64,000 nucleotides of DNA. It comes from Mesostigma viride (taxonomy: Eukaryota > Streptophyta > Mesostigmatophyceae > Mesostigmatales > Mesostigmataceae). Below, piece after piece: positions 49,981 through 61,436 of the stretch (positions within the stretch are counted from its first letter, which is position 1; each line of letters starts with the position of its first letter). The stretch spans positions 2,443,498 through 2,507,497 of the forward strand of contig RPFO01000015.1 in the NCBI GenBank assembly GCA_009746045.1. Direction: 5' to 3'. Below the pieces are notes generated by a model. It had not been told where the DNA came from. It ran no database searches and saw only the letters and a program-made list of their open reading frames with translations. The position numbers and the translations under genes were made by a program.

Positions 49981-52900
49981 CTGGCAACACCAGGGTCCCC
50001 ACCATGGACCAGACCACATGTGAAGGTGATGACGGGACCGGGGTCAAAATAAAAACATTAAAACACGTGACTGCGTCACATGGGTCTTCCAAAGCCAAAA
50101 GGAACCGTCCCCCCCTATCGTACACAACGAGGAGGGAGAGCGCCGCAGGCCTGTAGATTCTCTCACTGCCTGAGGGGGGGGGGCCACCAAGCGCTCTCTC
50201 TGCATCAACGCACGACTGTGGGTGGTACCTAAGACCTGCACATACCACCAGGGACCACAGTTTGCATCTTAAAACCTATCGAGGGCTGGATGGATATTGA
50301 TATGGAATGTGTATGGGACATTGCAACAGCATAATCGCAAGCCAACCGCTTAGGGTTGCCTTGCGAAGCCTTAGAAGTCGCTGGGTTTCGATGTTGTAGG
50401 GTTGCTTGTCCCATGCATCAAAGCTGGGCTCCATCAAGCGTTGCCTTGCGAAGCCTTAGGAGTCCAAGGAATGAATGGGGGAAACAGGCTTCTGGGAAAC
50501 AGGATTCCTACCAGCAAAACGGAAGATTCTAGTAAGAAGCACGCAGTCATACAAGGCGGCCTTCCCACACAGCATTCAGACGACGACACTCCAACAGGGT
50601 AATCAGATGCCTTCTTCATCGTGAGAATACCTCAAGTTTCTGACCACAAAACATTGTCCTAAACTGTGACACCGTACCGCACGCTCCCACATCCTGGCGA
50701 ACAATGTTCTGATTACTGGCGCACGCGGCACAAGTACTCCATTTCCGATAGAGGCATAGTACAGTACATTTTAATCCCCTTAGCTCCTTGTCAAACATCT
50801 TGACTAGAAAAGCTGAATGTGATGGGGCTTGACTTCCAAAGCGGCAGATTTCCTACTCGCACAAAGGGTCAGCCCGCCATATCCACATTCCTTCTTTCAC
50901 AAAGTCATTATAAATTATGCTCAGTTGTGACCAAAGCACACTAAATCATTCAACGAGCAGTTATGTCATGTTCTCCTCGAACATTAACATGCTCCTATGG
51001 ATTGGCGTAAAACAAGTGCACTCTAAAGCACTCTGACTCGCACAACTCTCGGCTCACCCCGATGTGTCTTGCACAAGCCATGTACTAATAAACTCAATCA
51101 TTCCTAATCCCCTATTCCTACGCCCTATTCGCATACTCGGGCTAAGTGCGCTCACCCCATGTTCTCGTCGTGCACAAATCACACTCTCATTTGCGGACCG
51201 CTATTATAATAATTATTGTTATTATTATTATCATTACTATTATTGCATAGTATGGCATAACAGCTGAGAGCGCTCACCCGGTTGTCTCGTCGTGCACAAA
51301 CACGAGCAGGAAGCCGTCGTCCTCGCTCATCCCGCCCGCCCTCGGCACAAACACCGGCTCTCCCCCATACCGCTGCTCCCCATAGATGATCTTGCCGACC
51401 TCAGACGCGTCCTCGCCGGGCAAGTCCACATCGACCTTGACGATGCCCTCGATGCGGGGGCACGACATGTCGCGCGTGCCAAGGATGCCCGCGTAGACAA
51501 ACCGCGACTTGCGGCCAATCAGCGTATCCTTCACGCGGGGGAATTCCATGTGGGTCTTGGTCAGCCGGCGCTGCGTGACTGTGCCGGTGCTCAGCTGGAG
51601 CGTGTACTCAATGCTGGAGAAAGCAAACGAGACGAAGGGAGGGGGAGGAAGAGAAGGGGAGGAAGGGGAGGAAGGGGAGGAAGGGGAGGAAGGGGAGGAA
51701 GGGGAGGAAGGGGAGGAAGGGGAGGAAGGGGAGGAAGGGGAGGAAGGGGAGGAAGGGGAGGAAGGGGAGGAAGGGGAGGAAGGGGAGGAAGGGGAGGAAG
51801 GGGAGGAAGGGGAGGAAGGGGAGGAAGGGGAGGAAGGGGAGGAAGGGGAGGAAGGGGAGGAAGGGGAGGAAGGGGAGGAAGGGAGGAAGGGGAGGAAGGG
51901 AAGGAAGGGGAGGAAGGGGAGGATGGGAGGATGGGGAGGATGGGGAGGAAGGGGAGGAAGGGGAGGAAGGGGAGGAAGGGGAGGAAGGGGAGGAAGGGGA
52001 GGAAGGGGAGGAAGGGGAGGAAGGGGAGGAAGGGGAGGAAGGGGAGGAAGGGGAGGAAGGGGAGGAAGGGGAGGAAGGGGAGGAAGGGGAGGAAGGGGAG
52101 GAAGGGGAGGAAGGGAGGAGGAAGGGGAGGAAGGGGAGGAAGGGGAGGAAGGGGAGGAAGGGGAGGAGGGGGAGGAAGAGGAGGAAGGGGAGGAAGGGGA
52201 GGAAGGGGAGGTAGGGGAGGAAGGGGAGGAAGGGAAGGAAGGGGAGGAAAGAGGGGGGAGGAGGCGGGAACGTTTATTCAACCCTGGAGGTTTCAATGTC
52301 ACAAAAAGGCTTGTGGTGTCCATGCCGTCAGGTTGGCACACACAAGGTCGATTACATTTTACCTTTCCCTGTTCTTATCATTCTGGCCAGAATCTTATTC
52401 GTCCCTTGAATGTCATCATGCCATCCTTAAACAGGCATTCTCGGCGCGGCTCGTTCGGTGAGGACACTAACGTGGGGAGCGGGCGGAGGGGCCAGGCCAG
52501 CCAATGGCAGGTCGTCCCTTCATGGCATGGGAGCACATAGCCACGTTAGCCCAAAAGAAAAACACTCTAAAAGTGTCTATTAACGAAAACAGGTTCAACA
52601 AACTCTGCAGCTTGAGATCAAATGCTATGTATTGGCAACATACCAATTCCTACTTGCAGCAGTTGGGTGAAAACGAAGACCTTGTCACATGCGATGGCAG
52701 AGGGCGGCGTGACGAGTGTGTGATATACCAAATGACTTACACAGAGGCCGGCGTGACTAGTGTGTGATATACCAAACTGACTTACACAGAGGCCGGCGTG
52801 ACTAGTGGGTGATATACCAAACTGACTTACACAGAGGCCAGCGTGACTAGTGTGTGATATAGCAAAATGACTTACATAGAGGCCGGCGTGTTCGCGGTAT

Positions 52901-55900
52901 GGTTGAGATTCATGGATGGGAATGCACACGCGACCAGCTTGACAATATTATCGCCCTCCTCCCATGCGTTGGCTGGTGACGGACGTCATGGAACACACAC
53001 AAACAATATAATGTCATCGCAATTAAAACTTTGACTTTTATACTATTATTTTGTTTTCACTGGCTTTGAGCAGCACTCCCACATTGTCGTTACCGCCAAT
53101 CAATCCGCAAAAACAAAAATGTCGCATGCACGTGAACAAAATATTGCATCGCATGGACTGGAACCGGATCCATGCAGGATTGCCGAGGCATAGTTGGCAT
53201 GCTCCAATAGACAGGACATAATCGTAGAATAAGAAACGAGCGCAACAAGGGTGGGTGTGGCACACGCGATCCACCACCCAGAGACGACCCACCGTCCAGA
53301 GATGACCCATCATCCAGCGGGACGCACGTGGACAGATGCTGGAAAGCAGCCGAGCCCAGCAGGAAATGCTAAGGTATGTGTGACCAGTATGCACTATGCC
53401 CGTGGTGACACTTAAAATCATGACGCATCAATACGCTGTCACAACTACACAACTAAAACTTTCAGCAGGAGATAATAATTTTCAGCATTCGGCATGCTCG
53501 ACAGTACACTGAATGCATAACCCCCCAATGAGCTGACAACATTTAAGTGTCCATGCATAATTGCAGATCCCCTTTTCTATTTGACTTCTTTGTAGATGGT
53601 GAAGGTCTGGCAGTCTGCCTTTGAGCTGACTCTTCACCACGCAGGATGACAGAGGCCGCCATTAAAAGAAAGAAAGAAAGAAAGAAATTTCTGTAAGGCA
53701 GCTCATGATAGTTAAGGCTAGTTCAGGATGTCAGTACAGCCCGGTGAGGGCACCTGGGCAATACCAATAGACAAGGGCAAATCCAGAGAAACTAGGGTAA
53801 TGCCGGGTAATGGTACAGCTGGAAATGGCCCCCCAAACGCCACCAATTGTAACTAATTTCGCTCCTACCTCCGAGTAGGGCACATCCAGGGATTACGTTG
53901 ATGTCAGTTACCCGGTCCCTTTCAAGAGAATCGGAGCGCATGTTGCGCTCACCCAGCATGAGGCGCGAGGCAGCGGAGGGCCTCGCCCGCGGGATACACT
54001 GGGAGGCTTTTCATTAAATTATAAGGCTTTGAGTAGGCTTTTTATTGACTGCGGAACTCCAGGGTAACCAACATAACACTCACAAACTGGTTATGTCTTC
54101 CCCAATACTAATCCTTCTCAGGCCGCCGTGGCCTTATATTTGTCATCACCTCCGGCTCTACAACCTAGCAGGACAGCTATCTTCTTATTTAAGAAAACTA
54201 TGTTCAGCAAACGACGATCCTGATACTCAGATGTAGCATGCTGCACTGTGTGCAAGGCCTAGCACGCCTAACCTGTGAAGAAGATGCTTTCTATTTGAGA
54301 TGAATATACCGCCACCTGTGTAAGGATACTTTTTATTTGAAATAGAAAACGCCGCACCTGTGTGGATGATGCTTTCTATTTGATGAGATGAACACATGGC
54401 ACCATCCATGTTGATGATCATTTCTATATGAAATAGAACACGCCGCCGCACCTGTGTGGAAGATCCAGCACGCCTCCTTGAGCATGAACCACTTGATCTC
54501 GGATTCATCGCGCGCGTAGCGAGGGAGCAGGCCAAAGCGAGAGGGGAGCGACTTGTCGAACACAAAGGGGAGCTTGCCCTCCGCCACCATCACCTGGCAG
54601 GTCGGGGCCAATAGGGCATCACCAACGGGACAACGCAGACAGGAAAAAATGAGCTCAACATGATGGTGAAATGTTTTCCGAAATTCCAATCATTTCAAGC
54701 ACCAGAACAGATCGTCATTGAGGTCAAAACAGAAAAAATTCAAAACTGACTGGGTATTGAAACACCCGTTTAGTAACATTCAAAAGCGTCGCGTCAGGAA
54801 AGCAAACCAAAGAGGGAAAATGTTCGGGGGAAGGGGGGCCCGCCGGAGGGGGGGACTGGACGGCAGAATTTGTGTAGGCAATGGACACCGTTCGGCGGGC
54901 AGATTGAAAACAATTAGTCACTTCTACAACTTTCACTGAACATGCGGTCATCTCCTTTACCCTACATAAAGTTGTATGTGAGGAGCAACCAACAAAGCGG
55001 ATCATGTCACTATTTTATACCACTGGTTCTAACCACTAAATAACACTGGTTCTGACCACTAAATAACACTGGTTCTAACCACCAAATAGCCCTGGTTCTG
55101 ACCACCTGTCCCTGCCAGCAAAACATGTGGACGCTGCCTGGGCATCGCAAACGTTAGAAAAATATATTGCTTGACCTCTCATCCTAAAAACAAGCATTCA
55201 TTCGAGCAACGATCAGCAGCCCCACTACGCCACATGGCAAGCTGACCCCAAGCTGGGGTATCACGTCACCCTCGTATAGCGTGTGATGTCACCAGGTTGA
55301 CACAAACAGCAGTAGCAGGCTCGCACCCATGTGACACGTATAGCAGGCTTGCAGCGGCCGGCCAGGAACCTGCGAGCCACCCTCGTCTAGGTTCAAAAAG
55401 ATCCCTATTCCAGTTTCAAAAAGATCCCTCGTCCAGGTTCAAAAAGATCCCTATTCCAGTTTCAAAAAGATCCCTATTCCAGTTCCAAAAAGATCCCTCG
55501 TTCAGGTTCCAATAGATCCCTTCCAGTTTCAAAAGATGCCTTCCAGTTTCAAAAAGATCCCTATTCCACTTTCAAAAAGATCCCTATTCCAGTTTCAAAA
55601 ACTCGAGTCTTGGAGAGTATAAAAAAGCCTCAACCTGCCAAGGGAGCACAGTGGGCATGATGCCCGCGCCTTGAGCCGCAGCTGTGCAAGGAACAATCAG
55701 CCCCTTATTGACCCACGCCTTCAGCACTCCTAATTCCTGTACTCGATGCCGTGTGCCCCGATTAGTCTCAGAAAATAACCACCGAAGGCGGTTGTGAAAC
55801 AACATCCGAAAACGTTGTGGGGGCTACGGGTCTTCCCACTCTGTAAGGGGTTTGCTTCCGTTATCCTACGGAGGAGTGCTTAGCTGGAAACATGCCTAGG

Positions 55901-58900
55901 TCACCCATGCACCGCCAACGCATGCGTACGTTCCCCCCACGCACCTTGCCGTCGAACACGAGGGGCATGTCCAGGAAGATGGCAAACCGCTTTGTGATGG
56001 CAAAGTCGTGCATCATGATGGGCTTGGGGATCGTGATGGGCACGCCGCAGAACTGGAGCTTCGCGTCCTTACTCGCCACGCCGTACTTGATGTACGGCGG
56101 CTTCATCGCCATGTTGTAGCCAAAGAAGAAGAGCTCGCCTGCTCGCCATGTGGGGTGGGGTGGGGAGAAGAAAAGGTGTGTGTGTGGGGGGGGAGAGGTG
56201 AGGGGGAAATGGCAGGCGAAGACAAGTGGCAGAGTGAGAGAGAAAGAATATTAGGGAGGGAATAGAGCTACTAGCCTGCGACTTGAGAGTGCATTTGTGT
56301 GAGAGGGTGGATCGGAAAAGGGTCAGGGTTCCTGGCTCATAGTTTAAGGTGAACAGTTTAGGGTGTAGGGCTACAGGGGTTCCTATTCACCCTCCGTCCA
56401 CAGGCCATCAAACACGTTGTGGTGGGGTTGTCGGCACGCGATATAATAGAACCAGATGTAAGAGAGCCAGATATAAGAGAACCAGAGCGCCATGGCAGGC
56501 CGAAGCAGGGCCACTGATATCTCATGTAGATAACGAAGGTTAGTAATGGAAGACAAGGAAGATCCCAGCATGTACACGGCTGGCACCCCAAAGTGGATAT
56601 ACAGACAAGCAAGGGGCGCAGGTTCGCAAGAATAAAGCAGTGTTTCTTGAGATGTCAAGCCGCAGTGGTTATTTACTTAATAGTTACAATCATAACAACA
56701 CCCTAAATAGTGATGATAAGAACACATTCGGTAGTGATGATAAGTTCACAATCAAAAAGCGACGATCAGAACACCTTCATCTTGGGGGTGCTACTGTAGC
56801 CGCAACATTCGGTCCTATTATGATGACTGGATAGACCAGTGATCAGTGATGATTAGCACAGAAGCTTATAAGTGGGCGCCTCGGCAATGACAAGTGTATC
56901 CCCGTCCACCTTGGGATACCATGACTGCAAAAACAACATACTAGTAATCGATGGGAGCTCATATGAAAGATTTCTTCACTGCAAATCGTAGTATAAAAGT
57001 ATCTTCAATACTTTCAACAGGACCCACCTGTCTCTTCGCCCACCTGAGGGTATCCTCGCATTAACAACTGCATCCTAGTAGCAACAAACTAGTAACAGAT
57101 CGCGGGAACAACCAAATCAAATCATATGCTGTGGATCGTGCCCACCTGTCTCCGCGTCCACCTTGGGGTAGCAGTAACAATGAGCAATAGATAGTTAGAA
57201 ATAGATCGCATCATCATGTCAGATGATGCCCACCTGTCTCCGCGTCCACCTTGGGGTGCGCGGTCACGTTGTGCTTGAGCTGGCCGCCATAACTCTGCAG
57301 GCCCAGCGTCTCCAGCTCCCCGTCCATCAGCACCCGCAACGCATCTGGGCAGGGTGAGGCGCGGACACAGGAAGAATCGATGATGAGAAGTCACGATTCA
57401 GACAGGAGTGAGAAGCCTTTATCACCCCATCCATCATGAGACACACCTCGTCTGGGCACTGGGGGTGGGACATAACTTGCATGTGACGGCATGCGACCCC
57501 TAGCAAATGCAACCCAGGGGGGTTGGAGACGTCTTGCGATAGAACGGTTAGATAAAGGGCAAGAGATCAGAAATGGGAAACGCATCTCTCCTTTGCCATA
57601 CGACATTGCGTCACAGCCGCAGTGCGCAACATGGTGCCCCCACGACAAGGCATGCAAGTCATGGGCATTCCCACAAAGGCATCAAGGCAAAGTGTACAAC
57701 CATGTCACCAGGAAAACATGTCACAGTCCAGCCCTCCCCAAATGCCCTTAAGGGTGTGATGGCACAATTCGGCTACCCTTTAGCCCTTTCTTCAGCGATG
57801 CAGGGATGAAAAAACAAACGCTTCAATCTTAAACGAAATAGACGGCAAAGGGGAAAAAACGCTATTCATCAAACTGCACAAATGAAGGACAACATCCCAG
57901 CACTCAGCTCAGCGCTTGCAACAATTGTATTGCGGTCCAGTGGGCGGTCAGGGGACTAACCAGGGAGTAAGTGGACTGAGAGAGCGTAAGGGGGCATCAG
58001 CCCGGCATGCAGTTTGCAAGAAAATAAACTCACACAGTAGCAGGCCAAGCCCCAGAAAGCAACCAAGTCAATGCAGGTTGTTAGAGATATGTTTCAGCCA
58101 GCTGCCAAGGCAATCAGGCATGCCGCAACGATAAAAAAAATTAGCAAGGCAAAGAATGCCGTTCGTGATGTGCGACAAAACTAGAAATGCGAAGACTGCT
58201 GCCAATGGCGTAGAAAGGTGTGAAAAATCCAACGCTTACCGCTATGATAGACAATGGTTGCCAATAATTGTAGAAATCACTCAAAGCAAGCAGGAAGAAG
58301 CAATTACAAGGCATGTTGCACTTCTTGTTGCCCTAACATTTTCTGTTGTATCCCACCCCCCTTTATGCTCCCCTTTCATGCCAAAACTAGTTTCAACTAA
58401 AAGCTTCAGGGGGTTAAGTAGACAAAACAGGCATGCATCCCTTGCCACTTACAGGGGAGGTCGCCCTCATTCAGCGCCAGCAGCGTTTTTCCGTGGAAGA
58501 TGAGCGCTGTGTTGGCTGTGGCGCGCAATCAGCATGCAGTCGGAGCAATGGCCCCAATCGTTCAAGTGCGGCAGTGACAACGGGGGTTTAGTAAGGCGAG
58601 CCAGTCAGGCAGATTTCTACCTCATAGCTAGGCCAAAAATCCTTTGTGTGAAAGGTGATCTCTCTGGTCTGCATAACTACGAATCGGACGCCATGTACTA
58701 GGACAATGCCCTGCAGTACAAGACGCAGGGTACATGCGCCAGTATGGCATGTGGCTGTGGACAGCCTCCATCCACATCAGGAGAGGACCATGCTGGGCGT
58801 GTGCCGGCAGAAAGCCAGGTGACAGCAACCATCGACGGGATAAAGACTATCCCAGCTGAAGCACGGGGAAGCAAGCATGATTACTGTATTCCATATGGGG

Positions 58901-61436
58901 ATACGATCACAAGCACGATTACTGTATCCAATGCAGTACACCCTCCGCAGTGGTAGTTTTAATTCAGTTCAGCCAAAAGGCCCTTCGGAATTAGACATTA
59001 GCGTTTTATTGGTTGAAAGTGCTACTGTACCCGCCCAATTAATTAATTATTAGTTTGTTTGTTTGGTTACCGAACAACCGTTGAAGTGGCTGCGAAATTT
59101 AATAATTCTTTGTTTGTTGACTTTGTTCTGTAATAACCCAGCCGGATGCACTGCTCTTACGGCTAGGAAAAGCACATTTTTCAGCCAGAAATCATATTTC
59201 TTTGTTTGTTAGCGAGAAAGCTGCACACGTGACAGTAAAATAATATTTATTTACACTTTCTTTGTTTGTTTGGTAGCTTCAAAAACTACAGTTCACTACA
59301 CTCGGGAATTAGTTAATTAAAATTCTTTTGTTTTATTTATCGTTTGCAGCTGGTCGGCGCCCAGCCTCATAATTATTTAGTAAAACTACCAATGCGGAGG
59401 GTGTACTTGGGAAAGACAAAGCAAAGTGGCTGCGCCACGAAAAGGGGCAAGAGCATGATCATGCCAGGACAACTATTCCAGCAGATCATTCTTACTTGAC
59501 AAGCACAAGTACTCGGAAGCACACCCTACGCCACCGCAAATGGAAGGAAGAGCGACAAGAGTGCCAAGAGTGCCAAGAGTGCCAAGAGTGCCAAGAGTGC
59601 CAAGAGTGCCAAGAGTGCAAGAGTGCCAAGAGTGACAACGAAAAATGAAGGTAACTCAGCCAGGGTGGCGTGCCCAGAATACCACACATTCATCCATGGA
59701 GCTTCTCAGAGCGAACTATGGCCTACTATACAAGCCTCATGCACTTCAGTCCTAGCATACATTCCTTGTGCACCATGGGCCTACAAAGCAAGCCTCATGC
59801 ACTTAAGGCCTACTATAACTCTATCAAAGGCTTACTATATACAAGCCCCGCCTCTAACAACCCGCAATCCTGCCGCTCGCGCCCTGACAATCTTTAACGC
59901 GACTGAAAGTAAGCCACGCGCCCAGGCACCAGCGCGCTCGGGTGTCCCAGAAAGTTTTGGTTTTGCCAGCATAAGTGAACATTTTGGAACCATACTGGAT
60001 TCGTGCGCACGGGCCAGCACTTGTGTACATTGCGCTGGTCGGCCTTGGTCGCTGTGCCAGTTACTGCACAGGGCCAGCACTTGTGGATGTTGCGCTGATA
60101 AGCCTTGGTCACTGTGCCAGTTCTTGGCCACTGCCAGCTCCAACACAGTGCCACTAGTTATTCCCTCACCCGTTCCTTCGCTGCCCTGGATGACCCCCAG
60201 CTTCCTCTTTGCATTGGTAAGCAGCATGCGCAGGATGGCGGAGAAGCCGGCAAGGTCGCCCATCTGGCACACGCGCGTGCGCCGACCGCCGGAGTAGTAG
60301 CCCAATGAGTTGCCCACATAGTTGCCCAATTAATTGCTCAAGTAGCTGCCCAAATAATAGTCCAAATTATTGCCCAAGGAGTTGCCCATGAAGGAGTTGC
60401 CAGGGACGAGGAACAGGGGTTTGTCGATTGGGCGATGGCAGGGGAGGAGGGAACAAAAGGTATTGAATACCCTTTGCGGGGGGGGGGGGGACGCGTAATC
60501 GACAAACCGAATACTGAATTTAAGAACCAAATACCGATTTAACAAACCAAAATGCCAAAGTGACACACCAAATGTCTGTTTACTTAAAAACTAAATGCCT
60601 AAAATGCCTAGTAAAAAAGCACATGTCTAATTAACCAGCTAATTGCCTAACCAAAAGCCAAATGCCTAACGAACAAAACAAATTATATGGGTCACCGAGC
60701 ATGAATCCTTGATGAAGAATGAAGGGCTGCTGTGGCGTCTCGGGGGAATGGAATTGGATGCTTGAGCAAGATCTGAAGCACCACAAAGCCAAAACGCACT
60801 TTCTTGTAGCTGGCTCAACTCGGAATAAATGACACACGCAGGCAGCGCCAGACACGTAACGAATCCATGCCTTTGCCATCTCATCCCACATTCGTAAAAC
60901 CAGGCTGAGGGCATGAAGGGGACCACCCTGGTGGGGTCCAAACCTGCTCAGCTCCACATGCCACCGTCTAAGCAGGATGGCCGGAAGCGCACGCACTACA
61001 GACAATAGTAATAGTAGTAGTGGTGGTAAAGACATGCATGCCTAGCGTGGCAGAGACAAAACCATACTCGAAAGATGATGGCACCACAGAGCGAAAACAA
61101 GGGAATACGCCTGCACATGCTGAGTGTATGCGCAACGCATTAGAACCCTGCAACGCTCTCTCGGCTATTTTTTTTTAAATTATATTATTATTATTATTGT
61201 AAATTTACTACTACCATCATTATTGCTTCATCGTCCAGGCGCGCGTATCGGAGTGTGCACGGGTCCGCCCGCCGACGCCTCCTGTAGGGGGTATCAATGC
61301 GCCTGCCTTCATACTACACATCCTATCAGAATATACACACTCCTACGAAAGTAGTAGTTGCATGACAATTGAGAACCAGGGCCCACCCGCGCCTGGCGCT
61401 TACTGTAGTGTACACGGGCTCCCCAGCCTCCTCCTC
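49869..61436 (-). CDS. CCD1: Carotenoid cleavage dioxygenase, CCD1-like (nine exons found, N-terminus missing)
   Basis: Exons on the minus strand: 61,436-61,404; 60,263-60,170; 58,515-58,453; 57,344-57,234; 56,138-55,945; 54,593-54,452; 52,972-52,876; 51,613-51,278; 49,980-49,869. All junctions are AG/GT and all phases join. The ~394 codons follow the family to near its C-terminus: [91 protein letters not shown]. The four candidate iron-ligand histidines are in TAHPK, MMHDF, IFHTA and GFHGL. The family splits carotenoids or apocarotenoids oxidatively at 9,10-type double bonds, with non-haem iron in a beta-propeller; CCD1 types are usually cytosolic. The exon for the conserved WFDGDGM region and the start codon were not found. 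Introns carry unusual repeats. Confidence 0.93.
51051..51178 (-). repeat. Repeated exon-end/5' splice site copies in the intron after the 336-nt exon
   Basis: The junction ttgtgcacgacgaga...gtgagcgc at 51,271-51,300 recurs at 51,149-51,178 (close) and 51,051-51,079 (decayed: ttgtgcaagacacat...gtgagcc). Spacings are 122 and 98 bp. Each keeps a GGTGAGC-type donor. Confidence 0.85.
51278..51613 (-). CDS. CCD1: CCD1-like exon: beta-propeller C-terminal region
   Basis: 336 nt, acceptor tttctccag, donor ACCGG/gtgagc. Encodes [50 protein letters not shown] and [17 protein letters not shown]. The exon lies directly after a very long pyrimidine tract in the intron. Confidence 0.95.
51640..52262. repeat. 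Minisatellite (GGGGAGGAA)n, ~620 bp, purine strand plus
   Basis: More than 60 copies of a 9-bp unit with few interruptions, inside a CCD1-like intron. On the gene strand it is an uninterrupted C/T tract that ends about 25-50 nt before the 3' splice site tttctccag. Long Gly/Glu or Pro/Ser frames through it are artefacts of the repeat. Confidence 0.95.
52700..52871 (-). repeat. Tandem 46-bp copies of exon end plus 5' splice site
   Basis: Gene-strand unit ggcctctgtgtaagtcagtt plus tggtatatcacacactagtc and cacgcc. Copies sit at 52,822, 52,778 and 52,732 next to the true junction at 52,868, plus a remnant at about 52,702 that lost the donor. Three extra copies keep TGTGTAAGT. Confidence 0.92.
52876..52972 (-). 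CDS. CCD1: CCD1-like exon: [18 protein letters not shown]
   Basis: 97 nt, acceptor gtcaccag, donor CTCTAT/gtaagt. Encodes [18 protein letters not shown] and [14 protein letters not shown], matching the family NAWEE motif. The donor end is repeated four times downstream with a period of about 46 bp. Confidence 0.92.
53667..53692. repeat. (GAAA)n microsatellite
   Basis: Six tandem aaag units in the intron after the 142-nt exon. Confidence 0.9.
54268..54415 (-). repeat. Decaying copies of exon end plus 5' splice site, ~40-50 bp apart
   Basis: On the gene strand the junction atcttccacacaggtgcggc (54,447-54,466) is followed by similar junctions at about 54,396 (no donor), 54,349 (atccacacaggtgcggc), 54,309 (cttacacaggtggc) and 54,268 (cttcttcacaggtta). 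Each is followed by a tttctattt(g/c)-like word. Confidence 0.85.
54452..54593 (-). CDS. CCD1: CCD1-like exon with third iron-ligand histidine
   Basis: 142 nt, acceptor cctgccag, donor CACACAG/gtgcgg. Encodes [36 protein letters not shown] and CWIFHT. The His of IFHT is the third ligand. The donor end is repeated four times downstream in decaying form. Confidence 0.95.
55016..55105. repeat. Short tandem repeat, ~23-bp unit
   Basis: cactggttctgaccactaaataa-type units occur four times in the intron after the 194-nt exon. Confidence 0.85.
55385..55600. repeat. Minisatellite, ~25-bp unit
   Basis: About nine units of the type ttcaaaaagatccctattcc with agtt joints, in the same intron. Confidence 0.9.
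55945..56138 (-). CDS. CCD1: CCD1-like exon with second iron-ligand histidine
   Basis: 194 nt, acceptor ggcgagcag, donor GGCAAG/gtgcgt. Encodes [40 protein letters not shown] and DMPLVFDGK. His in MMHDF is the second ligand. Confidence 0.95.
56894..57170 (-). repeat. Copies of exon end plus 5' splice site in the intron after the 111-nt exon
   Basis: The junction aaggtggacgcggagacagg followed by tgggc (57,228-57,257) recurs identically over 30 bp at 57,140-57,170, with changes at 57,022-57,053 (gaagagacaggtggg), and in decayed form without donor at 56,895-56,918. Spacings are about 88, 118 and 127 bp. Confidence 0.9.
57234..57344 (-). CDS. CCD1: CCD1-like exon with first iron-ligand histidine
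   Basis: 111 nt, acceptor cctgcccag, donor GAGACAG/gtgggc. Encodes [32 protein letters not shown]. The His of TAHPK is the expected first iron ligand. Its 3' end with donor is repeated downstream at 57,140, 57,022 and 56,895. Confidence 0.93.
58453..58515 (-). CDS. CCD1: CCD1-like exon: [21 protein letters not shown]
   Basis: 63 nt, acceptor gcgccacag, donor CCCCT/gtaagt. Completes GTANTAL across the splice and gives [11 protein letters not shown] with the first two bases of the next exon. Confidence 0.9.
59556..59636. repeat. Minisatellite, 10-bp unit (agtgccaaga)n
   Basis: About eight units in the intron after the 94-nt exon. Confidence 0.92.
60009..60128. repeat. 60-bp tandem duplication
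   Basis: gggccagcacttgtgtacat and the following sequence to about 60 bp occurs twice in a row, with about 10 changes, just downstream of the 94-nt exon in the gene direction. It does not include the splice site. Confidence 0.85.
60170..60263 (-). CDS. CCD1: CCD1-like exon: MGDLAGF...GVIQGSEGT
   Basis: 94 nt after gtgtgccag, donor ACGG/gtgagg, phase 0 to 1. Encodes [20 protein letters not shown] and [11 protein letters not shown], the helix before the conserved GTANTAL motif. Confidence 0.85.
60297..60395. repeat. Short degenerate repeats of (a)gttgcccaa
   Basis: About eight variants of a 12-15 bp unit lie just upstream of the 94-nt exon in the gene direction. Confidence 0.8.
61247..61290 (-). 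pseudogene. Decayed duplicate of the 33-nt exon with its 3' splice site
   Basis: On the gene strand, ccccctacag is followed by GAGGCGTCGGCGGGCGG and CCCGTGCACACTCCGATACG. This matches the true exon with acceptor, but the donor gtaag has become gatacg. Distance to the real exon is about 155 bp. Confidence 0.7.
61404..61436 (-). CDS. CCD1: CCD1-like exon (33 nt): [11 protein letters not shown]
   Basis: A micro-exon between ccccctacag and gtaagcg. It is phase 0 on both sides and joins [11 protein letters not shown] to MGDLAGF, matching the acidic segment before the G-D-L motif in the family. It is short and therefore less certain than the others. A decayed copy of the whole exon lies at 61,247-61,290. 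Confidence 0.65.

Noticed and set aside
49856..50248. 130-codon minus-strand frame over the last CCD exon
   Set aside because: It is in the wrong frame; the family motif [11 protein letters not shown] is read in the neighbouring frame.
51274..52540. Three overlapping frames of 340-390 codons (Gly/Glu-, Gly/Arg- or Pro/Ser-rich)
   Set aside because: They run through a 9-bp GGGGAGGAA minisatellite inside an intron. Only the 336-nt CCD exon part of the minus-strand frame is coding.
60631..61035. Possible CCD N-terminal exon ([19 protein letters not shown])
   Set aside because: It lacks the conserved WFDGDGM context and lies downstream of the 33-nt exon in the gene direction, where it would break the in-phase exon 1 to exon 2 join.
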